Below are positions 36,401 to 43,844 of a stretch of 64,000 nt of DNA, piece after piece. Below the pieces are notes generated by a model. It saw only the letters and a program-made list of their open reading frames with translations. It made no database searches and had not been told where the DNA came from. The position numbers and the translations under genes are program-made. This DNA is from JBMNTP01 sp050945795 (GTDB lineage: Bacteria > Bacillota > Clostridia > Christensenellales > MGBC116941). The stretch is from NCBI GenBank assembly GCA_050945795.1, contig JBMNTP010000005.1:8992-72991 (forward strand). The letters run 5' to 3'. How positions within the stretch are numbered: the stretch's first letter is position 1; every line of letters starts with the position of its first letter.

Positions 36401-36667
36401 ATGAGAATATGGTCGCTGCTTAAAAAAAATCAAAAGATAATAGCTTCCTCCCTTGACGAATTCGACTCTCCCTCGCTTTTTGAAATAATGGAGCAGGTTT
36501 GCCCAGTTTTCGACATACCGCATCCTCTTATAATAGAAAAACACGAGCGCGAATTCGCGAATTTTTCAAGGACTATATTCAAGCCTTCCGATTTTATAGA
36601 AACCGTATCCTTCGATACTTTTGAAATTGAAGTCTTTAAGGAAAAGAAAGGAAATTCTCAGCAATAA
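36401..36667 (+). CDS. Conserved hypothetical protein, 88 residues
   Basis: A small soluble protein with a strong GGAGG and promoter. The sequence (IFDIPHP-like VFDIPHPLIIEKHEREF, then FKPSDFIETVSFD) resembles small proteins of unknown function that I recall in Clostridia; I know no assigned role. It is followed 64 bp later by the DUF378 gene and may be cotranscribed with it. Confidence 0.75.
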   Translation: MRIWSLLKKNQKIIASSLDEFDSPSLFEIMEQVCPVFDIPHPLIIEKHEREFANFSRTIFKPSDFIETVSFDTFEIEVFKEKKGNSQQ

Positions 36668-36730
36668 TTTGCCACTAATATCCGCGCCCTTTTAAGGACA
36701 TATTAAAAGCAAAAACAGGGAGTGGAAAAA

Positions 36731-36937
36731 ATGTTTCTTGACAGACTCGCGTTAATACTTATGATAATCGGCGGTTTAAACTGGGGACTTATAGGTCTTT
36801 TCGATTTCAATCTTGTAGCCGCCATATTTGGAGCAGCCTCGGTTTGGAGCCGCATAATATACAGCATAGTGGGCATAGCGTCCATATGGGGCATATCGTT
36901 GCTGTTTCGAGATCACCGCAGCGGAAGACGCGACTAA
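36731..36937 (+). CDS. DUF378 membrane protein (YuzA-like)
   Basis: A 68-residue membrane protein with two hydrophobic segments and the DUF378 signature LILMIIGGLNWGLIGLFDFN. ATG 36731 is placed seven bases after AGGGAGT; the in-frame GTG at 36722 overlaps that site and is less likely. Function of the family is unknown. Confidence 0.88.
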   Translation: MFLDRLALILMIIGGLNWGLIGLFDFNLVAAIFGAASVWSRIIYSIVGIASIWGISLLFRDHRSGRRD

Positions 36938-37108
36938 CCGCGTAACCAAGCTTTCATTACAAAGAAGCACAATAAGCGGCGAATGCCGTCTACCGGCCGC
37001 GCAAAAACATATGGCAAGGCCGAATCTTATTATCCGGCTTACGCGCGCACAAAAAAAGACTTCTCAATTGCATAATACGCACGGTAAATTGCAATGCGAT
37101 TCAAATAA

Positions 37109-37130
37109 GTGCGCGAAAGCGCGCTTTTTT
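37109..37130 (+). terminator. Terminator
   Basis: GTGCGC pairs with GCGCGC around a GAAA tetraloop, followed by six T. Confidence 0.82.
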
Positions 37131-37139
37131 GATATCCCT

Positions 37140-37159
37140 AGCGGCGCCCGCCGCTTTTT
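37140..37159 (+). terminator. Second tandem terminator
   Basis: AGCGGC pairs with GCCGCT around GCCC, followed by TTTTATTATTTTT. It isolates the downstream operon from read-through. Confidence 0.8.
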
Positions 37160-37178
37160 ATTATTTTTACCCGCCTTA

Positions 37179-37208
37179 TTGACATGCCGCTTCAAAGCTT
37201 ATTAAAAT
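37179..37208 (+). promoter_or_regulatory. Promoter of the srlD-sorE-E1 operon
   Basis: A perfect TTGACA (37179-37184) and TAAAAT (37203-37208) with an 18-bp spacer, about 90 bp before the srlD start. Confidence 0.65.
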
Positions 37209-37297
37209 AACAGTGGCATAATATTCCTTTGCCCTGCCGCATGCGGTTTTTAAAAGCCGAAATAAATGCGGTATGTTTTATATATGGGGGTATAAAT

Positions 37298-38074
37298 ATG
37301 TATCATAAGAGACTCAGCGGTAAAACCTGCCTTATAACCGGCGCCGCACAGGGGCTTGGTGAAGCCATAGCCGAGCGCTTTTCAACCGAAGGAGCGCAGG
37401 TCATCATCGCCGATATAAACTTTGAAGCGGCGCGGTCGGTGGCTGCCAGAATAGGCGGAGATGCTGTAAAATGCGACGTCTGCTGCTATGACGATTGCGT
37501 GGCGGCGACTGAGTTCGCGCTGGCGCAGTACGGCAGCATCGATATATTGGTGGCAAACGCGGCGATACTTATATCCGGCCGTATATTAGACTTTTCGCCG
37601 CAGGAATGGAAGAAGGTTGTAGATGTAAACCTGTGCGGCAGCTTCAACATAATAAAGGCCGCTGCCCCCTCTATGCTTGAGAAAAAAAGCGGCTCTATAA
37701 TACAGATAAACAGCAAATCGGGCAAAGAAGGCTCGGCAAGAAACTCGGCGTATTCTGCCAGCAAATTCGGCGGCATAGGACTTGTTCAATCACTAGCGCT
37801 GGAATTCGCCGAGCATAATGTCCGCGTCAACGCCATCTGCCCCGGCAATCTTCTCGATTCCCCGCTCTGGGTAAACAGCCTTTATTATCAATATTCAAGA
37901 AACCAAGGAATATCAAGAGAGCAGGTGCGGAAGAATTATATAAATCAGGTGCCTATGAAAAAAGGCTGCTCCTATTTCGATGTATCCTCCATGGCCGTTT
38001 ACCTCGCCACCGACGAGGCGGCGTATATAACCGGCCAGTCAATAAATGTATCGGGTGGGCAGGTAATGCACTGA
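37298..38074 (+). CDS. srlD: SDR dehydrogenase, sorbitol-6-phosphate 2-dehydrogenase type
   Basis: A 258-residue short-chain dehydrogenase: NAD loop TGAAQGLGEAIAERF (about 17), NAA (NANAAIL region), catalytic Ser in INSKSG and YSASK. The C-terminal region, from DSPLWVNSLYYQYSRNQGI to GQSINVSGGQVMH, closely resembles SrlD, which oxidises sorbitol 6-phosphate to fructose 6-phosphate with NAD+. ATG 37298 lies after a GGGGG site; the longer frame has no family support. First gene of a three-gene operon. Confidence 0.85.
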   Translation: MYHKRLSGKTCLITGAAQGLGEAIAERFSTEGAQVIIADINFEAARSVAARIGGDAVKCDVCCYDDCVAATEFALAQYGSIDILVANAAILISGRILDFSPQEWKKVVDVNLCGSFNIIKAAAPSMLEKKSGSIIQINSKSGKEGSARNSAYSASKFGGIGLVQSLALEFAEHNVRVNAICPGNLLDSPLWVNSLYYQYSRNQGISREQVRKNYINQVPMKKGCSYFDVSSMAVYLATDEAAYITGQSINVSGGQVMH

Positions 38075-38253
38075 TTTTTCAGCTTTATTATGGTTTAAAA
38101 GAATCCGCATAGCCAAAAGACTAAGTTAGTGGTAGAATGGTTTTGAGGATATGTTTTTCGGCTTAAAAAACCACTTTTTACCCCCGAAAACGTTTTTCCA
38201 AAGCGGTAATCATGTTTACTGCTGAATAATGGTATAAAATGAAAGGCAGCAAT

Positions 38254-39534
38254 ATGAAAACCCGTGCCGTCAGATTATACGGAAAAAATGATCTTCGCCT
38301 TGAGCATTTCGAACTGCCACCTATTAAGCAGGATGAAATACTTTGCAGCGTTATCAGCGACAGCATATGCATGTCCAGCTATAAGGCGGCAATACTTGGC
38401 GCGGAGCATAAACGAGTGCCTAATAATGTCGCGGACAATCCTATAATAATAGGGCATGAATTCTGCGGCGATATAATAGAGGTGGGCAGCGCTTGGGCGC
38501 ATAAATATCGCCCCGGACAAAAATACACCATACAACCCGCCATGTTTTTCCCCGGCAGCGACTATATAACACCGGGTTATGCCTGGCCGTATTGCGGCGG
38601 CAACGCTACATACGTTATAATGCCGCGCGAGATCATGGAGCATGACTGCCTTATAACTTATAACGGCAACGCTTATTTCTACGGCTCGCTCGCCGAACCG
38701 CTAAGCTGCCTTGTAGGAGCGTTTCGCGCCGCTTACCATACTCCGCCCGGCTCATTTGAGCATATAATGGGCATCCGAGAAGGCGGGCGCGCGCTATTTA
38801 TGGCGGCAGCCGGCCCTATGGGACTTGGTGCCATAGATTACGCGCTAAACGCCATAATACCGCCCTCTTTGCTGGTAGTTGCCGACATAGACGGCGAAAG
38901 GCTTAACCGCGCCGCCTCTATATATACAAAAGAGTACGCTAAAGAGCGCGGCGTTGCGCTGCATTATATAGATACATCAGGCGAAGGCGCTTATGAAAAG
39001 CTTATGGCGCTGTCACAGGGCAGCGGATATGACGATATAATGGTTTTCGCGGCGGTAAAGCAGGTTGTTGAGATGGCGGACGCGCTGCTAGGGCGCGACG
39101 GTTGCCTAAACTTTTTCGCCGGCCCGACGGATACAGCTTTTAGCGCCGACATAAATTTTTACAATATACATTACAACCGCGCTCATATTATAGGCACATC
39201 GGGCGGCAACGCTGACGATATGAGACACGCTCTTGAGCTTATGAGCGCCGGCCGCATAAACCCATCACCTATGATCACACACATTGGCGGCCTGGATAGT
39301 GCGATAGAAACAACGCTTAACCTGCCTTCTATATCCGGCGGGAAAAAGCTTGTATATACTCACATACTGCTTCCGCTTACCGCTATTTCAGATTTTGGCG
39401 AACTTGGCAAAAACAGCCGTCTTTTCGCCGGCCTTGACAGCATTTGCAGCAAAAATAACGGTATCTGGAACGCAGAAGCTGAGGAATTCTTGCTTGCCAA
39501 TGCCGAATCATCCGGCACAGGCGGCATTAAATAA
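38254..39534 (+). CDS. sorE: MDR dehydrogenase, L-sorbose-1-phosphate reductase type
   Basis: A 426-residue medium-chain dehydrogenase. The N-terminus (RAVRLYGKNDLRLEHFELP, VISDSICMSSYKAA, NPIIIGHEFCGDI) resembles SorE, which reduces L-sorbose 1-phosphate to sorbitol 6-phosphate. The latter is the substrate of the SrlD-like enzyme before it, so together they would convert sorbose 1-phosphate to fructose 6-phosphate. No PTS gene is nearby, so the sugar source is unclear. AAAGG precedes ATG 38254; 15 bp separate it from the E1 gene. Confidence 0.8.
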   Translation: MKTRAVRLYGKNDLRLEHFELPPIKQDEILCSVISDSICMSSYKAAILGAEHKRVPNNVADNPIIIGHEFCGDIIEVGSAWAHKYRPGQKYTIQPAMFFPGSDYITPGYAWPYCGGNATYVIMPREIMEHDCLITYNGNAYFYGSLAEPLSCLVGAFRAAYHTPPGSFEHIMGIREGGRALFMAAAGPMGLGAIDYALNAIIPPSLLVVADIDGERLNRAASIYTKEYAKERGVALHYIDTSGEGAYEKLMALSQGSGYDDIMVFAAVKQVVEMADALLGRDGCLNFFAGPTDTAFSADINFYNIHYNRAHIIGTSGGNADDMRHALELMSAGRINPSPMITHIGGLDSAIETTLNLPSISGGKKLVYTHILLPLTAISDFGELGKNSRLFAGLDSICSKNNGIWNAEAEEFLLANAESSGTGGIK

Positions 39535-39548
39535 GGAGTGACTTTTTA

Positions 39549-42017
39549 ATGACCAAAATTCTCGAGTACCAGCCGGACGAGCTAAGAAAGCCGTCCTCCA
39601 TCAACATCCCGGACATACCGGTAAACACCTACCAAAAGTCGGCCAAAGATGAGAAAGGTAATTTCTCCAAGGATGATTTCCTTCGCATCTACAGGGATAT
39701 GCTGCTTATACGCGAATTTGAAACCATGATAAACCAGATAAAGGTTCAGGGCGAATATCGCGGCGTACCTTATCAGCATCCCGGCCCGGCTCACCTTTCG
39801 ATAGGACAGGAAGCCAGCGCTGTCGGTCAGTCGTATATCCTTACAAAGGATGACCTCACCTTCGGTTCACACAGGAGCCACGGCGAAATAATAGCCAAGT
39901 GCCTGTCCGCCGCTCATAAGCTTTCAGATAAAGAGCTTATGGACATAATGTCGAATTTCTTCGACGGCTCAACACTTTCAGTTGTTGAAAAACACATCAA
40001 AACCCAGAACATACAGGATATCGCTAAGTACTTTATACTTTACGGTATGACGGCTGAAACCTTTGCCCGTGAGAACGGATTTAACAAAGGACTCGGCGGC
40101 TCGATGCATGCTTTCTTTACGCCGTTTGGCAGCTATCCCAACAACGCTATAGTAGGCGGCAGCGGCCCCATCGCTCCGGGCGCGGCGCTTTACAAAAAAG
40201 CAAACCGCAAGCCGGGCATGGTTATCTGCAACATAGGCGATGCGGCTACAGCATGCGGCCCGGTATGGGAAGGCATGGTTTTCTCAACAATGGATCAGTA
40301 TACAAAGCTTTGGGAAGGCGAATACAAAGGCGGACTGCCGCTCGTATTCAACATATTCAACAACGGCTACGGCATGGGCGGCCAGACAAAGGGCGAAACT
40401 ATGGGCATGGATATGATAGCCCGCATAGGCGCAGCCTTAAATCCCGACTCCATGCACGCCGAGCGTGTTGACGGATACAACCCCCTCGCCGTTATAGACG
40501 CTTACAAACGCAAAGCCGATATTATAAACGCAGGGAAAGGCCCGATATTCCTCGACGTTGTTACATATCGCCTGAGCGGACACTCTCCCAGCGATAACAG
40601 CACATACCGCACAAGAGAAGAGATCGAAGCCTGGAGAGAGGTTGATCCTATAGAGGCATTTAAGCATGAGCTGGCGGAAGCCAAAATCGCTACGGTAGAG
40701 GAATGCGAGACGCTACACGAAGAGTGTGCCGAAGTTGTACGCCGCTGCTGTGAGCTGGCTACAAACGACGATATATCGCCACGCATAAACCTCGTTAAAT
40801 ATCCGGACGCCATCGCCGACCTTATGTTCAGCAATGATAAGAAAGAAAAGCTTGGCGACGATAAGCCGGCAGTCCTTATACCCAAAGAGGAAAATCCGCG
40901 CTACAAGCAGATTCAGGGCAAGGCTCGTTTCCATCTTGTCGACGGCAAGCCTGTTCCTAAAATTAAGCAGTACAGCTTCCGTGACGCTATATTTGAGGCT
41001 ATACTCGATAAGTATTACGAAGATCCGACCTTCGTATCGTTTGGCGAAGATCTAAGAGACTGGGGCAGCGCTTTTGGCTGCTACAGAAACATGGAGCTCT
41101 CGATTCCTTACCAGAGGCTCTTTAACTCGCCCATCGCTGAGGCTTCCATAGTCGGAGCCGCCGTCGGATACGCCATGAGCGGCGGCCGCGTATGTGTTGA
41201 GCTTATGTACATCGACTTCCTCGGCCGTGCCGGAGACGAAACATTCAACCAGCTCTCCAAGTGGCAGGCAATGAGCGCCGGCGTACTACAAATGCCGGTC
41301 GTGCTAAGAATGTCCGTCGGCAGCAAATACGGCGCTCAGCACAGCCAGGACTGGAGCGCGCTGCTCGCGCATATTCCCGGCCTTAAGGTCGTATACCCGG
41401 CAACGCCTTATGACGCCAAGGGCCTTATGACAACCGCTCTTAACGGAACAGACCCCGTTATATTCCTTGAAAGCCAGCGCACCTATGATATCGGCGAGCA
41501 GTTCCATGAGGGCGGCATACCCGAAGGCAGCTATGAAATACCGATTGGCGAGCCGGATATAAAGCGCGAAGGCAAGGACATAACCATACTTTCAATAGGC
41601 GCTATGCTTTATAGGGCTATTGACGCGGCTAACATGCTTGAAGAAAAGTACGGCCTGTCCGCCGAAGTAATCGACGCTCGCTCGCTCGTACCCTTCAACT
41701 ACAACCCCGTTATAGAGTCGGTTAAAAAGACGGGTCGCGTGGTTGTTTGCGGCGACGCTTGTGAAAGAAACTCGTTTATGAAGGAACTGGCCGCCAATAT
41801 CAGCGAGTTGGCCTTTAAATACCTCGACGCTCCCGTGTGCGTAGTAGGAGCAAAAGATTGGATCACACCGGCCTTTGAGCTCGAAGACTCCTTCTTCCCG
41901 CAGACAGAGTGGATACTCGATGCCATAAACGAAAGAGTGCTGCCGCTACCCGGCCATGTTGCCACCGCTGATTTTACCTCGGCTGAGAAAATCCGCAATG
42001 CGAAGCGCGGCGTCTAA
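39549..42017 (+). CDS. Fused E1 alpha-beta thiamine-diphosphate dehydrogenase-like enzyme
   Basis: An 822-residue fusion of the two E1 subunits of branched 2-oxo-acid (pyruvate, acetoin or branched-chain) dehydrogenases. The alpha half (about 40-440) has SHRSHGEIIAKC, GGSMHAFF and an unusual ThDP motif: GDAATACG in place of GDG.., with NN (NNGYGMGG) about 38 residues on, not 24-30. The beta half (about 473-800) has GEDLRDWG, GAAVGYAMSGGRVCVE and EVIDARSLVPFN. No E2, E3 or lipoyl genes lie in the window, so it may act without a complex. Its GC-rich, selective codons suggest strong expression. Substrate unknown. Confidence 0.83.
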   Translation: MTKILEYQPDELRKPSSINIPDIPVNTYQKSAKDEKGNFSKDDFLRIYRDMLLIREFETMINQIKVQGEYRGVPYQHPGPAHLSIGQEASAVGQSYILTKDDLTFGSHRSHGEIIAKCLSAAHKLSDKELMDIMSNFFDGSTLSVVEKHIKTQNIQDIAKYFILYGMTAETFARENGFNKGLGGSMHAFFTPFGSYPNNAIVGGSGPIAPGAALYKKANRKPGMVICNIGDAATACGPVWEGMVFSTMDQYTKLWEGEYKGGLPLVFNIFNNGYGMGGQTKGETMGMDMIARIGAALNPDSMHAERVDGYNPLAVIDAYKRKADIINAGKGPIFLDVVTYRLSGHSPSDNSTYRTREEIEAWREVDPIEAFKHELAEAKIATVEECETLHEECAEVVRRCCELATNDDISPRINLVKYPDAIADLMFSNDKKEKLGDDKPAVLIPKEENPRYKQIQGKARFHLVDGKPVPKIKQYSFRDAIFEAILDKYYEDPTFVSFGEDLRDWGSAFGCYRNMELSIPYQRLFNSPIAEASIVGAAVGYAMSGGRVCVELMYIDFLGRAGDETFNQLSKWQAMSAGVLQMPVVLRMSVGSKYGAQHSQDWSALLAHIPGLKVVYPATPYDAKGLMTTALNGTDPVIFLESQRTYDIGEQFHEGGIPEGSYEIPIGEPDIKREGKDITILSIGAMLYRAIDAANMLEEKYGLSAEVIDARSLVPFNYNPVIESVKKTGRVVVCGDACERNSFMKELAANISELAFKYLDAPVCVVGAKDWITPAFELEDSFFPQTEWILDAINERVLPLPGHVATADFTSAEKIRNAKRGV

Positions 42018-42035
42018 TAACGCATATCAATCAAT

Positions 42036-42069
42036 TAAAACAGCCTGCTTAAAGCAGGCTGTTTTTTAT
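42036..42069 (+). terminator. Terminator of the srlD-sorE-E1 operon
   Basis: AACAGCCTGC pairs with GCAGGCTGTT around TTAAA, followed by TTTTATTTAT; A residues flank the other side, so it may work both ways. Confidence 0.92.
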
Positions 42070-42215
42070 TTATACGAGTGTAACTAATTATAAATAACAG
42101 AAAGGCCGCAATAGCGACCCTTCTTAAAAACTTATATTAACCTATGTGATTATTTTAGCGCACCTTTTTTCTTCCTAATGCCGCTACGGCATAAGAAAGT
42201 AAACATACACTCAAC

Positions 42216-43421
42216 TTATAATTCATGATCGGCAAGCAGCTCTATGGTTGTTAGAATGCCGGACACTACCGCCATCTTACTGTAATGCATACCATAATAA
42301 GCCTTACCGTTGTCACCAAGCTGCGCCCTTTCCCCTTCATCCATTTTATATAGCTTCATAACCGCATCGACCAGCGCGCGAGGATTTTCCGGCTCACACG
42401 CCACGCCTGCCCTGGCACTATTTACTATTCTAGCCCCTTCACCTTCAACGCTGGCAATCACAGGCACACCATGCGCGAAATACGATTGTATTTTAGGCGG
42501 CTCAAGCAGGAAAAACTCTTTCTTCCTCTTAAATGTTACAAGCGCGGCGCTTGCCGTCGCTAGCCAAAAAGGAACATGGCTTGTTTTGTCCATATCCTTA
42601 AATACTATCGAATCAAGACCCTCTTGCAGCACCCGCTGCTCAAGTCCAGCACGTGCCGAGCCGTCGCCTATCAGCACCCACTTAACCTCATCAACGCCGC
42701 TTTCTTTAAGCAGCTTAGCAGCCGAAAGCACCGTATCCCACGATTGCGCCTCGCCTATGCCGCCTATATATACTATGCGAAATCCCTCCGGCAATGGATG
42801 GGTTTCAGTATCGGAAGGGTATTCCGGCACTATATTTTCAATTCCCTCAACCCATTTTGGTATATAAGCTATAGGGCCTTCATAGCCATACGCGCGCAGC
42901 CGATCTATAAATCCCATAGACGCGGCTATAATGGCGTCGGAGTGGGCGTAAATCCCTCCCGACCTCTTTACCGCCAGCTTTGTTATGCCCCCTGACGCCC
43001 CCGCCGCCTCCAGCCTGTCCGGCCAGAGTTCGCTAAGCCTTAGTGCGAGCGGCGCCCTTGAAGCCTCGGCCGCCTCTACCGCCGGCCATGCCTCGCAGGT
43101 AATCAGCGGCTCATATGCCATAACGGCGTCAAATTTGGTATTTATTGATTTAACCAGCTTTCTGCCTTCTATGCCAAAACGCAAAGCCGCCGTCATTGAC
43201 GGCTTGCCGTTTTTTCGCGGCGACGCCGCCGTTCTATATATTTTAATGTCACGATGCGGGGGTTTTAGCGGCTCGGTGTTTTCCTCAAGGTTGGAGTCTT
43301 GCGATTTTTCCCTGCCTGTGAGTACCGTAACATCGTGCCACGCCCTGAAAAAAGCATCGGCGATGTCGTTAGCTGCACATCTGTCCGGCCAAAATTCAGG
43401 CGTCACAATTAATATCTTCAA
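42216..43421 (-). CDS. Glycosyltransferase, GT4 family
   Basis: A 401-residue GT-B glycosyltransferase. An N-terminal FWPDRCAANDIADAF donor/acceptor loop, a central RIVYIGGIGEAQSWDTVLSAA strand, and the C-terminal EX7E-like region with FFLLEPPKIQSYFAHGVPV are present. It probably adds a sugar from a nucleotide donor in surface glycan assembly, in the cytoplasm or at the membrane. Monocistronic, with its own consensus promoter. Confidence 0.87.
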   Translation of the reverse strand: MKILIVTPEFWPDRCAANDIADAFFRAWHDVTVLTGREKSQDSNLEENTEPLKPPHRDIKIYRTAASPRKNGKPSMTAALRFGIEGRKLVKSINTKFDAVMAYEPLITCEAWPAVEAAEASRAPLALRLSELWPDRLEAAGASGGITKLAVKRSGGIYAHSDAIIAASMGFIDRLRAYGYEGPIAYIPKWVEGIENIVPEYPSDTETHPLPEGFRIVYIGGIGEAQSWDTVLSAAKLLKESGVDEVKWVLIGDGSARAGLEQRVLQEGLDSIVFKDMDKTSHVPFWLATASAALVTFKRKKEFFLLEPPKIQSYFAHGVPVIASVEGEGARIVNSARAGVACEPENPRALVDAVMKLYKMDEGERAQLGDNGKAYYGMHYSKMAVVSGILTTIELLADHEL

Positions 43422-43470
43422 AAAGAAACACCATCCAATATATTAAGTAAAATATTTCTAAATCAAATTA

Positions 43471-43499
43471 ATTTTATAGCTATAATAACACTATGTCAA
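43471..43499 (-). promoter_or_regulatory. Promoter of the glycosyltransferase gene
   Basis: On the minus strand TTGACA (43499-43494), a 17-bp spacer and TAAAAT (43476-43471), 50 bp before the ATG. Confidence 0.75.
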
Positions 43500-43703
43500 T
43501 CCGCCGGTAATAAAAGAAGCTTTTCGACATTTCTCGACATTGCTCTATTTGCAGTTTCGGTTTGCCAAAATTGCCTGACCGCCCCAAATGGCACAAAAAA
43601 CACCGGCATAATGCAGGACTGGAACCGGCAATATGCACTTTCACTTGTCCTATAAATTAAATTATGCCGCCAGCAATTAACATTGCGCAAAGCCGCTTAG
43701 GAG

Positions 43704-43735
43704 TTGACTTTGGTGGGTTCGTGGTGTATAATCAC
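43704..43735 (+). promoter_or_regulatory. Promoter of hydrogenase 2 with overlapping palindrome
   Basis: TTGACT (43704-43709), a 17-bp spacer and TATAAT (43727-43732). An inverted repeat TGGTG-TATAAT-CACCA surrounds the -10, a good place for a repressor. It does not match the Rex consensus TTGTTAA..TTAACAA. Confidence 0.72.
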
Positions 43736-43844
43736 CATGTTCTGATATAAATTAAACAATCATTTTTTTGCTTTTTCGAGCTTTCCGCAGCTCGTATCTA
43801 AATTTAGCGGATAATTTCAGATTTGCGCGAAGGGTGAGTGAATA

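Larger units (their letters stand above)
36938..37297. other. Intergenic region with tandem terminators and a promoter
   Basis: The region between DUF378 and srlD contains two successive terminators (37109-37130 and 37140-37159) and a promoter (37179-37208). The first 170 bases hold no gene I can support. Confidence 0.6.
43422..43844. other. Divergent intergenic region
   Basis: Promoters for both flanking genes are annotated. The middle 43500-43700 holds no gene with a ribosome-binding site; a 64-codon minus frame at 43496-43690 looks random. The hydrogenase leader has a CGAGCT..AGCTCG hairpin at 43777-43794. Confidence 0.55.

Noticed and set aside
43496..43690. 64-codon minus frame in the hydrogenase 2 promoter region
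   Set aside because: No ribosome-binding site, and it overlaps the glycosyltransferase promoter.
43704..43735. Rex operator at hydrogenase 2 promoter
   Set aside because: The palindrome TGGTG..CACCA does not match TTGTTAA..TTAACAA or TTGTGAA..TTCACAA.
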